DNA from: an uncultured Acetatifactor sp.
GTDB lineage: Bacteria > Bacillota > Clostridia > Lachnospirales > Lachnospiraceae
DNA: 64,000 nt
Direction: 5' to 3'
Assembly: GCA_910583845.1 (NCBI GenBank)
Contig: CAJUAB010000011.1
Location: 62,001-126,000, forward strand
Below the pieces are notes generated by a model. That model saw only the letters and a program-made list of their open reading frames with translations, was not told where the DNA came from and made no database searches. The translations under genes and the position numbers were made by a program. Positions 1 through 8,209 of this stretch are shown here, piece after piece; position 1 is the first letter of the stretch, and each line of letters opens with the position of its first letter.

Positions 1-147
1 GTGGAAAGCGCCCATGCGGTGGCCTATGTCAGAAAGACAGCCGGAAATTACAGCCCGGACCAGAGCATCATCATATGTCTGTCGGGCCGTGGGGATAAGG
101 ATGTGGCGGCGATCGCCAGATACAGGGGGGTGGATCTTCATGAGTAG
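1..147 (+). CDS. trpB: Tryptophan synthase beta chain, C-terminal fragment (partial)
   Basis: The first reading frame is open from base 1 and encodes the last 48 residues of TrpB, ending HE-stop. The stretch LSGRGDKDV is the conserved C-terminal motif that binds the pyridoxal phosphate/serine side of the beta subunit. The start and most of the gene lie upstream of the window. TrpB condenses indole with serine to make tryptophan in the cytoplasm, in a complex with TrpA. Its stop codon (TAG, 145-147) overlaps the start of trpA, which points to translational coupling. Only the fragment is visible, but the motif and the neighbour make the call firm. Confidence 0.93.
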   Translation: MESAHAVAYVRKTAGNYSPDQSIIICLSGRGDKDVAAIARYRGVDLHE

Positions 148-949
148 ACCAGAATATAATCAGATCAGCAGCGTATTTCAGACACCCAATCACAAGGCGT
201 TTATCGCTTTTCTGACGGCGGGAGATCCCACGCCGGACTGCACCGTACAATATATTGCGGAGATAGCCCGGGCGGGAGCGGATTTAATTGAAATCGGTAT
301 TCCCTTTTCCGATCCCATCGCGGAGGGAGTGGTGATCCAGGATGCCAGTATGCGGGCGCTCCAGAGAGGGATGACCACAGACGGGGCCTTTGAGATCGTG
401 AGACGGGTGCGGGAGCAGGGCGGAGATCATGCCGGAATCCCGCTGGCTTTCATGACCTATGCCAATCCGGTATTTCACTATGGCTGTGACCGTTTTTTTG
501 CCGGATGTGAGGAACTGGGCGTGGGTGCCGTCATTGTTCCGGATCTTCCCTATGAGGAAAAGCAGGAGATGGAAGGGGCGGCAAAGGCCCATCATGTGGC
601 GCTGGTCTCCATGATTGCCCCCACCTCCCGGGAGCGGATTCAGATGATTGCCCGCGAGGCCGAGGGCTTTATCTATGTGGTATCCTCCCTGGGAGTCACC
701 GGTGTGCGCAGTGAGATCGGCACCGATCTTAAGTCCATGGTGGAAAGTATACGGCAGGTGACGGATGTGCCCTGCGCCATAGGCTTTGGCATCAGCACTC
801 CCGGGCAGGCCCGGCAGATGGCGCAGTTGTCCGACGGGGCCATCGTGGGCAGTGCCATTGTAAAGATCATCGCCCGGGACGGCGAGCAGGCGGGACCTGC
901 CATTCATGCGTATGTGAAGGAGATGAAGGAGGCCGTGGCCCGGGCGTGA
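140..949 (+). CDS. trpA: Tryptophan synthase alpha chain
   Basis: This 269-residue TIM-barrel enzyme cleaves indole-3-glycerol phosphate to indole and glyceraldehyde 3-phosphate and channels indole to TrpB. The ATG at 140 overlaps the trpB stop, so I prefer it to the longer open frame that starts at 14 inside trpB. The catalytic glutamate is visible in LIEIGIPFSDP. The position matching Asp60 of the Salmonella enzyme reads Glu (PIAEG instead of PLADG). The phosphate-binding loops near the C-terminus (GFGIS, DGAIVGSAIV) are intact. It is the last gene of a trp operon; no clear terminator is seen in the 230 nt that follow. Confidence 0.96.
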   Translation: MSRPEYNQISSVFQTPNHKAFIAFLTAGDPTPDCTVQYIAEIARAGADLIEIGIPFSDPIAEGVVIQDASMRALQRGMTTDGAFEIVRRVREQGGDHAGIPLAFMTYANPVFHYGCDRFFAGCEELGVGAVIVPDLPYEEKQEMEGAAKAHHVALVSMIAPTSRERIQMIAREAEGFIYVVSSLGVTGVRSEIGTDLKSMVESIRQVTDVPCAIGFGISTPGQARQMAQLSDGAIVGSAIVKIIARDGEQAGPAIHAYVKEMKEAVARA

Positions 950-1085
950 CCTGAAATATCCGGTCAGTATGGACATACGGGTTCATGAAATTTCATACAG
1001 GCAGACTGACTGGACGGGGATTACGGCCCGAGGAGGAAACAGGAAGATCTTTTGAGACTTATTTTGAGATAAGAATATTTTTCAC

Positions 1086-1114
1086 TGGATTATATGCCTC
1101 ATATGATTTATAAT
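1086..1114 (+). promoter_or_regulatory. Possible sigma-A promoter of the kinase/ATP-grasp pair
   Basis: TATAAT at 1109-1114 is preceded by TGGATT at 1086-1091 with a 17-nt spacer. The -10 box is perfect and the -35 box is weak. The surrounding 60 nt are clearly richer in A+T than the flanking genes. The kinase start lies about 60 nt further on. Confidence 0.4.
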
Positions 1115-1181
1115 GGGAATACTTATCAGCTTAAGAGTTATTCTAAGTAAGAAGAGGGCTGGTAAGAGGAAGGGGATAAAA

Positions 1182-1727
1182 ATGATCATTCTGATTACAG
1201 GCGCGTCCCATACAGGCAAGACCATGCTGTCCCAGAGACTGCTGGAGAAGTATAAATATCCCTATCTGTCCATTGACCACCTGAAGATGGGGCTGATCCG
1301 CAGCGGACAGACCACGCTCACCCCTGTAAGCGACGACAGGGCATTAACGGACTATCTGTGGCCCATTGTGCGGGAAATGATAAAGACGGCCATTGAAAAT
1401 TTCCAGAATCTCATTGTGGAGGGCTGCTATATTCCCTTTGAATGGGAAAAGGACTTTGCGCCGGAGTACTTGAAGGAGATCCGGTACTACTGTCTGGTGA
1501 TGAGTGAAAAATATATCGCGAATCATTTTGACAGCATCAAAAAATACGCCGGCGTTATTGAAAACCGCGGGGAGGACGAGGACTGCACACCGGAGAATGT
1601 GCGAAGAGACAATGCCAGGGTGTTGGAGCAGTGCCGCGAAGCAGGGGTGAAATACATTCTCATTGATGAAGAGTATCAGGTTGATATCCAGCTGGAACCT
1701 GATGCGCCTGAGGATGACGACTTATGA
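1182..1727 (+). CDS. Small P-loop kinase of unknown substrate
   Basis: The protein has 181 residues. A Walker A loop, GASHTGKT, lies at residues 7-14, after a first beta strand (IILIT), and an acidic strand IVEGCY occurs near residue 80. The layout resembles small adenylate-kinase-like or 2-phosphoglycerate-kinase-like P-loop kinases, but the substrate cannot be read from the sequence. The ATG at 1182 is preceded by a purine-rich Shine-Dalgarno site (GAGGAAGGGG); the upstream in-frame ATG at 1113 lacks one. The gene overlaps the next one by 4 nt (ATGA), so the two products are probably made together and may act on the same target. It is unrelated to the trp genes upstream. Confidence 0.8.
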   Translation: MIILITGASHTGKTMLSQRLLEKYKYPYLSIDHLKMGLIRSGQTTLTPVSDDRALTDYLWPIVREMIKTAIENFQNLIVEGCYIPFEWEKDFAPEYLKEIRYYCLVMSEKYIANHFDSIKKYAGVIENRGEDEDCTPENVRRDNARVLEQCREAGVKYILIDEEYQVDIQLEPDAPEDDDL

Positions 1728-2479
1728 TCATCTATGTAAAGGTACGGGCCAACGGGGAATATCACTCTCAGAATATATCTCACGCGGCGGCCGGATTCAG
1801 GGAAATGGGCGCTGAAATAAAGAAATATCATGTACTTGATGAGATTTATGAAAAAGTGACCGCAGATGATATTGTGGTGGACTATATTGATCAGGTGCAG
1901 ACAATTCTGCGAAAATTCGGCGTGACATGCGACTGCCCGGATTATCCGGAGCAGCTTTATCCTTTTATGGGACGAAGCATCTGGAGGGATCATATCAATT
2001 CCATCAATACGCACCCTGAAAAATGGGGGATCTTTGTCAAACCTGTCAAAGACAAGGTTTTCACCGGACATATTATCAACGGTCCCCGGGATCTGATCGG
2101 ATGCGGCAGCTGTTATGAGGACTATGAGGTGATATGCAGCGAGATTCTGGACATCCGCAGAGAATGGCGGGGGTTTATGCTCTATGACGAGCTGGTGGAT
2201 ATCCGTCCCTATAGGGGAGACTATCATTATCATTATGACGCGGCAGTGGTGGATGGGGTAGTGGAGGCGTTTCGCTCAATCCCGGGGCGTCCCATGGGAT
2301 GCAGCATTGATTTTGCCGTTGCCTGCAAAGAGGGAAAAGAGCAGACGATATTTCTGGAAATGAATGACGGCTACGCGCTGGGAAATTACGGACTTTTGCC
2401 TGTTCTGTACGCCAAATTGATCTCCGCCAGATGGTCTCAGCTTTTGAAACGAAAAGATGTTTTTGATTTCCGGGGATGA
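1724..2479 (+). CDS. ATP-grasp enzyme, R2K clade / DUF4343 type
   Basis: The protein has 251 residues. ATP-grasp features are visible in order: FVKPVKDKVFTG near residue 100 with the nucleotide-binding lysine, a central EWRGFML strand near residue 145, SIDFAV near 190, and FLEMNDG near 213, where the acidic residue and Asn would bind metal. This pattern fits the R2K_3 (former DUF4343) branch, which is related to eukaryotic CDC123 and is thought to modify proteins. That assignment is from memory of the family and was not checked by search. It is translationally coupled to the P-loop kinase upstream (4-nt overlap). Substrate unknown; a peptide- or protein-ligation role is an inference. Confidence 0.72.
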   Translation: MIIYVKVRANGEYHSQNISHAAAGFREMGAEIKKYHVLDEIYEKVTADDIVVDYIDQVQTILRKFGVTCDCPDYPEQLYPFMGRSIWRDHINSINTHPEKWGIFVKPVKDKVFTGHIINGPRDLIGCGSCYEDYEVICSEILDIRREWRGFMLYDELVDIRPYRGDYHYHYDAAVVDGVVEAFRSIPGRPMGCSIDFAVACKEGKEQTIFLEMNDGYALGNYGLLPVLYAKLISARWSQLLKRKDVFDFRG

Positions 2480-2513
2480 CAGAATATAGGAAAAAGCGGA
2501 TACGGAGGGAATG

Positions 2514-3245
2514 ATGAAGACGGAAGGGTATGAGGCCGTACAGGGGAATACCGGATATGAGCCTGCGGATATCCTCCTCTATGTACGGGGAAAAGGTCTG
2601 GTACTCAGAGAAAAATCGCTGGTGGCCTATCGCAGGGACAACGGCAGAATCGTGGCTTTTGGAACGGAAGCGGAGAAAATGTCCGGAGGAGATCCGGAGA
2701 ATCTGGTGGTCATGTCTCCGCTGCGGCAGGGGAGGGTAGCGGATTACTGCGTGGCGGCAAATCTTTTTTCCATGCTCTTGGTGAAAGCCCTGGGGAAAAA
2801 ACCACTTTTAAAGCCCTGGCCGCCAGGCGGGACTGCATCTGCTCAGGAGAGAAAATCAGGGGGAAAGTGGCTGCTGCGTAAGCCGGCGGCTGTGGTGTGC
2901 CTTCCCAGGGGAAGCACGGAGGTGGAGAGGAAAGCGCTGGAGGACGCCCTGATCTTTGGGCACTGTGTGAGGGAAGTGCTTTTTACAGAGCTTTCAGCAG
3001 GAGAGGTCATTGAAGAACTTGAGGAAAGATCTCCTGATTTGTACCGCAAATACAATGTGATGATCGGCATTGGGAAGAATGAGCCGGAGCGCTATATTGA
3101 AGAGCGGCTGCGGGAGATTCTTTCCTACGGGGCCCAGGAAGGCATTGGGTCGGAGCGGGTGAGCGCAATGATGCGTGAACTTCGGCGGGAGCAGGACGAG
3201 GCGGAAAAACAGCCTCATGACGGACAGAAGGAAATCCGTTTTTGA
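2514..3245 (+). CDS. Degenerate, truncated MreB-like protein
   Basis: The protein has 243 residues, against about 335-345 for MreB. The first half follows MreB domain I: LYVRGKGLVLREKSLVAY, then GRIVAFGTEAEKM, PENLVVMSPLRQGRVADY, and later VCLPRGSTEVERKAL, which matches the MreB VPSG-TEVE segment. The usual phosphate-1 motif DLGTANT is replaced by GYEPADI, and the C-terminal ATP-binding half is missing. It is therefore unlikely to be an ATPase. It might bind MreB or the cell-shape machinery, which is an inference. I chose the second of two adjacent ATGs because the GGAGG site lies 5 nt before it. A hairpin follows the stop codon. Confidence 0.65.
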   Translation: MKTEGYEAVQGNTGYEPADILLYVRGKGLVLREKSLVAYRRDNGRIVAFGTEAEKMSGGDPENLVVMSPLRQGRVADYCVAANLFSMLLVKALGKKPLLKPWPPGGTASAQERKSGGKWLLRKPAAVVCLPRGSTEVERKALEDALIFGHCVREVLFTELSAGEVIEELEERSPDLYRKYNVMIGIGKNEPERYIEERLREILSYGAQEGIGSERVSAMMRELRREQDEAEKQPHDGQKEIRF

Positions 3246-3270
3246 CGGACAGACAGGAAATAGCAGATTG

Positions 3271-3297
3271 TGAGCGGCTGTGCAAGACGGCCGCTCA
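3271..3297 (+). terminator. Terminator-like hairpin after the MreB-like gene
   Basis: TGAGCGGC at 3271-3278 pairs with GCCGCTCA at 3290-3297 around an 11-nt loop. The flanks (ATTG before, ATT after) could extend the stem. The downstream run is GTGTTT rather than a clean T-tract, so termination is plausible but not certain. Confidence 0.4.
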
Positions 3298-3368
3298 ATT
3301 GTGTTTATGCACGATGGATTTTATTGTTGGCCTGGATACCGGCCGGGAGATCATGCCGGCAAATGGGA

Positions 3369-3399
3369 ATGGCAAAGTAATGGCAAAATTTATGGCAAA
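3369..3399 (+). repeat. Three ATGGCAAA direct repeats upstream of potA
   Basis: ATGGCAAA occurs at 3369, 3380 and 3392, a spacing of 11 and 12 nt, about one helical turn. Repeats with that phasing often bind a regulator on one face of DNA. They could equally be chance slippage in an A+T-rich leader. Confidence 0.4.
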
Positions 3400-3577
3400 A
3401 TTTTTCATGGGAAATGTAGAAAAAATGTGGAAATATACAGTATTTTATGATAGACTTGTAGACAATGCCATTTTACATGGCTGCGGCTGACAAACGGGAC
3501 CGGGACAGAGGCTTTACGAGGAAACCGGACAGCAGGAAAAGGCCCGTATCATAACATGAAAGCTATAGGAGGAGACT

Positions 3578-5029
3578 GTGTTGAACAGTGGTACACAATC
3601 TGAACATTTTCTGGAATTCAAGTCCCTGTGCCGTTCCTTTGAGGACGGTTTTGTAGCGGTGAACGATTTTAACCTGACCATCAAACAGGGCGAGTTTGTG
3701 ACTTTTCTGGGCCCCTCCGGCTGCGGCAAGACCACAACGCTGCGGATGCTGGCCGGTTTTGATCTGCCCAGCGGCGGCGAGATTCTGCTGAGCGGCAGGG
3801 ATATCACCAGGCTGCCGCCCAATGAAAGGCCCATCAACACGGTGTTCCAGCGCTATGCCCTGTTTCCCCATCTGAATATTTTTGACAATATCGCCTTCGG
3901 ACTGAAACTGAAAAAGCTGCCTCGGACGGAGGTGGTGAAAAAGGTGAAAAAGGCTCTGGAGATGGTGGATCTGGAGGGCTTTGAGTCCAGAACCGTACAG
4001 ACGCTCTCGGGCGGACAGCAGCAGCGCATCGCCATCGCCAGGGCGATTGTCAACGAGCCTCAGATTCTGCTGCTGGATGAGCCGCTGGGGGCGCTGGATC
4101 TCAAGATGCGCAAGGAAATGCAGCTGGAGCTCAAGAGCATGCATGACAAGCTGGGCATCACCTTTATCTATGTGACCCACGATCAGGAGGAGGCGCTGAC
4201 CATGTCCGACAAGATCGTGGTCATGTCGGAGGGACGGATTCAGCAGGTGGGTGAGCCGGAGGATATCTATAACGAGCCGAAAAACGCTTTTGTGGCGGAT
4301 TTTATCGGGGAGAGCAATATCTTTAACGGCATTATGACGGGAAAATATAAGGTGCGTTTCTGCGGCGCAGAGTTTACCTGTGTGGACGATGTGGAGAACG
4401 GCACCATGATCGATGCTGTACTGCGGCCCGAGGATATCCAGATCACGCCGCCGGGGGAGGGAATTATCCAGGGAAGGGTGACTTCCGTGGTATTCAAGGG
4501 CGTACATTATGAGATTACCGTGCAGTCCGGCAAGAATGAGATCGTGATCCAGTCCACCCGCAAGGCCCGGGTGGGGGACCAGGTGGGCCTTACCGTGGAC
4601 CCGGAGGGCATACATATCATGATTGCCGAGAATACCGTCAATAAATTTGAGGTGCGGGTAAAAAGCGGCTGTAAGCTGGATTTCCTGGACGGGGAGTTTG
4701 ACTTTGATATCACCGGGCTGATTCCCGGTTCGCGGCTGGCGGAGGGGGATGTTCTGGTGGATGCCCATGGGGACGAGGTGGATACCTCCGCCCTGCATAT
4801 CATCGTGTCCATCAGACCCGAGGATATTGCCATGAGTGATGACGAGGAGGCCGGCGTGGTGAAAGGGCACATTATCAACCTGATCTACAAGGGCGACCAC
4901 TACCGTTATATCGTGCGGACGGACGAGGACGAAGACTTTATTGTCCGGGACGAATACCTGTGGAACATGGACGATTATGTAAGCCTGATCATCCCCAGGG
5001 ACAAGCTGCAATATGCGTTGAAGAAATAA
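3578..5029 (+). CDS. potA: Polyamine ABC transporter ATP-binding protein, enlarged
   Basis: This is the cytoplasmic ATPase of a spermidine/putrescine importer. Walker A is GPSGCGKT (residues 45-52), the signature is LSGGQQQR, Walker B is LLLDEP, and the switch histidine lies in YVTHDQEEA. At 483 residues it is about 100 longer than usual PotA. The C-terminus carries one TOBE-like unit (RPEDIQITPP, near residue 288) and a second similar one (RPEDIAMSDD, near residue 413). GTG at 3578 lies 5 nt after AGGAGG; TTG at 3581 is also possible. It is the first gene of potABCD, 21 nt before potB. Confidence 0.95.
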   Translation: MLNSGTQSEHFLEFKSLCRSFEDGFVAVNDFNLTIKQGEFVTFLGPSGCGKTTTLRMLAGFDLPSGGEILLSGRDITRLPPNERPINTVFQRYALFPHLNIFDNIAFGLKLKKLPRTEVVKKVKKALEMVDLEGFESRTVQTLSGGQQQRIAIARAIVNEPQILLLDEPLGALDLKMRKEMQLELKSMHDKLGITFIYVTHDQEEALTMSDKIVVMSEGRIQQVGEPEDIYNEPKNAFVADFIGESNIFNGIMTGKYKVRFCGAEFTCVDDVENGTMIDAVLRPEDIQITPPGEGIIQGRVTSVVFKGVHYEITVQSGKNEIVIQSTRKARVGDQVGLTVDPEGIHIMIAENTVNKFEVRVKSGCKLDFLDGEFDFDITGLIPGSRLAEGDVLVDAHGDEVDTSALHIIVSIRPEDIAMSDDEEAGVVKGHIINLIYKGDHYRYIVRTDEDEDFIVRDEYLWNMDDYVSLIIPRDKLQYALKK

Positions 5030-5050
5030 TAGGACATACAAGGAGGAGAC

Positions 5051-5851
5051 ATGGGAGTACTTCGTTTTTCCAGAAAACAGCTCTGCATCCCCTATGCGGT
5101 GTTTTTGCTCTGCTTTGTGGCGGCACCGCTCCTGGTTATCATATACTATGCATTTACAAACGGGGAGGGAAATTTTACCCTCCGTAATCTCACGGGCTTT
5201 TTTACCAGTCCTTATACCATCGGCACCCTGGCCTACAGCTTTGCCATCGCCGCAGTGACCACCTGCGTGTGTCTGCTGCTGGCGTATCCCATCGCTTATA
5301 TTCTGGCCAGGAGTCAGTGGAAGCGAAAGTCGGTGATCGTGGTGATGTTTGTCCTGCCCATGTGGATCAATTTTACGCTGCGGATCACGGCTCTGAAAGA
5401 AATTCTGACGGTGATTGAGGGAAATCTGGCCTTTCATCCGTTCCTGAATACAGTGGTGGGCATGACCTATGATTTCCTGCCCTTTATGATTCTGCCCATG
5501 TATACCACATTGCTGAAGCTGGACAAGAGTCTGCTGGAGGCGGCTGCGGATCTGGGGGCGGGACCCTTTCAGGTCTTTTGCAAGGTGACGCTGCCCCTGT
5601 CCGTGCCCGGTATAATCAGCGGGGTGGTCATGGTATTTCTGCCCTCCATGACTAACTATGTGGTGCTGGATATGCTGTACAACAGTACTTATATTATGGG
5701 CAGTCTGATCGGCAGCTTCTTCAGCGCCTATGACTGGCATAACGGCTCCATGATCGCTCTGATCCTGCTGCTGATCATTTTGGTCTTCACGCTGGTCACG
5801 GACCGGTACACAGAGGAGGACGCCGGGAGCAGAGGAGGTACCCTGCTATGA
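5051..5851 (+). CDS. potB: Polyamine ABC transporter permease
   Basis: This 266-residue membrane permease has about six transmembrane segments, beginning with residues 12-36. The EAA loop that docks on PotA reads EAAADLGAGPFQVF, followed by VTLPLSVPGI. Together with PotC it forms the channel for spermidine/putrescine uptake. A strong GGAGGAG site precedes the ATG at 5051. The last codons overlap the potC start by 4 nt, as expected for subunits made in equal amounts. Confidence 0.95.
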   Translation: MGVLRFSRKQLCIPYAVFLLCFVAAPLLVIIYYAFTNGEGNFTLRNLTGFFTSPYTIGTLAYSFAIAAVTTCVCLLLAYPIAYILARSQWKRKSVIVVMFVLPMWINFTLRITALKEILTVIEGNLAFHPFLNTVVGMTYDFLPFMILPMYTTLLKLDKSLLEAAADLGAGPFQVFCKVTLPLSVPGIISGVVMVFLPSMTNYVVLDMLYNSTYIMGSLIGSFFSAYDWHNGSMIALILLLIILVFTLVTDRYTEEDAGSRGGTLL

Positions 5852-6627
5852 AAATGAATCTCGGGAAAATATTTATCGGCGGCATGCTGCTTCTGCTGTA
5901 TCTGCCCATTCTGGTGCTGGCTTTTTACAGCTTCACCACCTCCGCCAATATCGGTTCCGTTCATGGTTTTACCTTGGACAACTACGTAAATCTGTTCTCC
6001 AACGAGGAACTGCGGGGAATGATTCTGGGCACAGTGCTGCTGGCTTTGGGGGCGGCGCTTCTGGCTACGGCGCTGGGAACGCTGGGTGCCATCGGAGCGT
6101 TTTATTCCAGGAAACTGACCAAGAGCGCCGTGGGGGCCATGAACCAGGTGCCGGTGATCAACGCGGATGTGGTGACCGGATTTTCGGTATGCATTATGCT
6201 GGTGGTGGTGCTGGGGATTGACAAGAGCACTTTTGTGCCCCTGGTGGTGGGGCATGTGGTGCTGTGCGCCCCCTTTGTCTATCTCTCGGTGGTGCCCAGG
6301 CTGAAGCAGATGGACGCCAGCTTATATGAGGCGGCCATGGATCTGGGGGCCACGCCCAGGCAGGCGCTCACCAAGGTGGTGCTGCCCCAGATTCAGCCGG
6401 GGATTGTGTCAGGCTTCGCGCTGGCTGTGACATTGTCGTTGGACGATTATTTTATCGCAAGCTATACCAAACCTGCCACTTTTGATACCATCAGCACTTA
6501 TGTGGTGAATGCCACCAAGGGTTCCCAGACGGAGATCAAGACGGCGCTGTGGGCTCTGTCCACACTGATCTTTCTGATTGTGGTCCTGGTGGTGGCCGTA
6601 ATGAATCTGAAGGAGCGAAAAAGCTGA
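5848..6627 (+). CDS. potC: Polyamine ABC transporter permease
   Basis: This 259-residue permease starts within the end of potB (ATGA overlap). The N-terminal transmembrane segment IFIGGMLLLLYLPILVLAFY and the EAA loop EAAMDLGATPRQALTKVVLP identify the PotC/BinPDT inner-membrane family. It pairs with PotB to form the transmembrane path. The next gene, potD, begins 41 nt after its stop codon. Confidence 0.95.
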   Translation: MKMNLGKIFIGGMLLLLYLPILVLAFYSFTTSANIGSVHGFTLDNYVNLFSNEELRGMILGTVLLALGAALLATALGTLGAIGAFYSRKLTKSAVGAMNQVPVINADVVTGFSVCIMLVVVLGIDKSTFVPLVVGHVVLCAPFVYLSVVPRLKQMDASLYEAAMDLGATPRQALTKVVLPQIQPGIVSGFALAVTLSLDDYFIASYTKPATFDTISTYVVNATKGSQTEIKTALWALSTLIFLIVVLVVAVMNLKERKS

Positions 6628-6668
6628 TAGAAGGGTTGGCCCGCCGGGGCGGGCAGATAGGAGCCTGG

Positions 6669-8201
6669 ATGAAAAATAAGAAAAGAGGACGTGCCTTCAT
6701 CCTGTGTCCGGCACTGCTGCTGTGGGCGGCTGTGGGTGTTTTCCCGCCCGCCGGGGAGGGGCTGGGCCAAGTGACGGCCAAGGAGGATGTGATCACGCTC
6801 CGGGTCTGTAACTGGGAGGAATACATTGATCTGGGAGACTGGGATGAAGAGGAACTGATCGAACTGGACAACGGCGTGGAGATCCTGGGGGTAAACGCGC
6901 TGTATGAGGAGTTCGAGGACTGGTATTATGAGACATACGGAAAGAGGGTGCAGGTGGAGTACTCCTGCTTCGGCACCAATGAGGATCTGTATAATCAGTT
7001 GACGCTGGGGGATACCTATGACCTGGTCTGTCCCTCGGACTATATGATCATGAAGCTGATGGCCCAGGGGGACTTGGAGCCTTACTCGGAGGAATTTTTT
7101 GACGGAGAAATAGAGGAAAATTATTACCGGAGAGGTGTCTCTCCCTATATCGCCCGGGTTTTTGCGGAGAACCATATCAACGGAGAGAGCTGGGAGCGCT
7201 ATGCCGCAGGTTATATGTGGGGAGTGACGGGAGTGCTGTACAATCCGGAGCTGATGACCCGGGAGGAAGCCTCCACATGGGCTGTATTTGACAACCCGGC
7301 CTTCTATCGGCAGATCACGTTGAAAGACAATGTGAGGGACACGTATTTCTCCACACTGGGCTATCTGCTGCGGGACCGCCTGACGGACAGCGCGTTTGTG
7401 AATGATCCGGATTATTCGCGGAAACTGGGAGAGATGATGAATGACGTATCGCCTGAGACGATTCAGGCGGTGGAGGAACTGCTTGCGGGCATTATGGGAA
7501 ATATCTATGCCCTGGAGACGGACAGCGGAAAAGCCGATATGGTGACGGGCAAAATCATCGCCAACTATCAGTGGTCCGGGGACGCCGTGTTCGCCATGGA
7601 CCAGGCGGAGGAAGACGGGGTGTATCTGGAATTTGCGGTGCCCAGGGAATGCACCAATCTCTGGTTTGACGGCTGGGTGATGCTCAGGGACGGCATTGGC
7701 GGCGATCCGGAGAAGAAACAGGCGGCGGAGGCTTTTGTCAATTTTTTGTCCAGACCTGACAACGCGGTGCGGAACATGTATTATATCGGCTATACTTCCG
7801 CCATATCCGGCGGGGAGGACGACACCGTGTTTTCTTATTTAAACTGGTGTTATGGCGCGGAGGACGGAGAGGAAGGGGAAGGAGAGCAGCTGGTGGCCTA
7901 TCCCGTGGGCTATTTTTTCAGCGAGGACAGCGAGGATGAGAACTATGTGGTCTACACCCGGCAGGAGCAGGTGGGCAGACAGCTGTATACACAGTATCCT
8001 TCCCGGGAGACTATATCCAGAGCGGCGGTAATGTGGTACTTTGACGAGGAAGAAACCCGTGATATAAATCAGATGTGGATCAACATTCGCTGCCTGGACG
8101 TGCGGGAGATTCCTCTGTGGTGTGTGCTGCTTACCCTGTGTGTTCTGGCGGCCCTGGGGGTTTCCGTGATCCTGCATAAGAAAAATCGCTATTATAATTG
8201 A
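6669..8201 (+). CDS. potD: Polyamine-binding protein, membrane-anchored at its C-terminus
   Basis: This is the extracellular substrate receptor of the transporter. The 510-residue protein starts at ATG 6669 after an AGGAG site; the open frame continues upstream inside potC, but that part is not used. An N-terminal hydrophobic segment (residues 9-25) acts as a signal sequence but has no lipobox cysteine. The solute-binding core contains LRVCNWEEYID, YDLVCPSDYMIMKL and NLWFDGWVM, typical of PotD/PotF. A hydrophobic segment, residues about 478-500, followed by KKNRYYN, should anchor it in the membrane. Usual PotD proteins have about 350 residues and are lipid-anchored, so the design is unusual. 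An acidic insert near residues 50-75 adds length. Confidence 0.9.
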   Translation: MKNKKRGRAFILCPALLLWAAVGVFPPAGEGLGQVTAKEDVITLRVCNWEEYIDLGDWDEEELIELDNGVEILGVNALYEEFEDWYYETYGKRVQVEYSCFGTNEDLYNQLTLGDTYDLVCPSDYMIMKLMAQGDLEPYSEEFFDGEIEENYYRRGVSPYIARVFAENHINGESWERYAAGYMWGVTGVLYNPELMTREEASTWAVFDNPAFYRQITLKDNVRDTYFSTLGYLLRDRLTDSAFVNDPDYSRKLGEMMNDVSPETIQAVEELLAGIMGNIYALETDSGKADMVTGKIIANYQWSGDAVFAMDQAEEDGVYLEFAVPRECTNLWFDGWVMLRDGIGGDPEKKQAAEAFVNFLSRPDNAVRNMYYIGYTSAISGGEDDTVFSYLNWCYGAEDGEEGEGEQLVAYPVGYFFSEDSEDENYVVYTRQEQVGRQLYTQYPSRETISRAAVMWYFDEEETRDINQMWINIRCLDVREIPLWCVLLTLCVLAALGVSVILHKKNRYYN

Positions 8202-8209
8202 AATACTTG

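Larger units (their letters stand above)
3246..3577 (+). other. 332-nt intergenic region before potA
   Basis: There is no convincing gene here. An 82-codon frame starts at TTG 3242 but has biased low-complexity content and no ribosome-binding site. The region holds a terminator-like hairpin at 3271-3297 and three direct repeats of ATGGCAAA at 3369-3399, and it is A+T-rich from 3360 to 3475. The potA promoter should lie here, but no box pair with proper spacing stands out. Confidence 0.5.

Noticed and set aside
14..139. N-terminal extension of trpA
   Set aside because: This stretch is the trpB tail read in another frame; the overlap start at 140 matches the TrpA family N-terminus.
3242..3490. 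82-codon frame after the MreB-like gene
   Set aside because: It starts at TTG inside the previous stop, has no ribosome-binding site, and much of it comes from the ATGGCAAA repeats and a terminator-like hairpin.
3563..5740. 725-codon minus-strand frame across potA-potB
   Set aside because: It is antisense to two clear transporter genes, rich in His and Gln from reversed codons, and has no similarity to any family I know.
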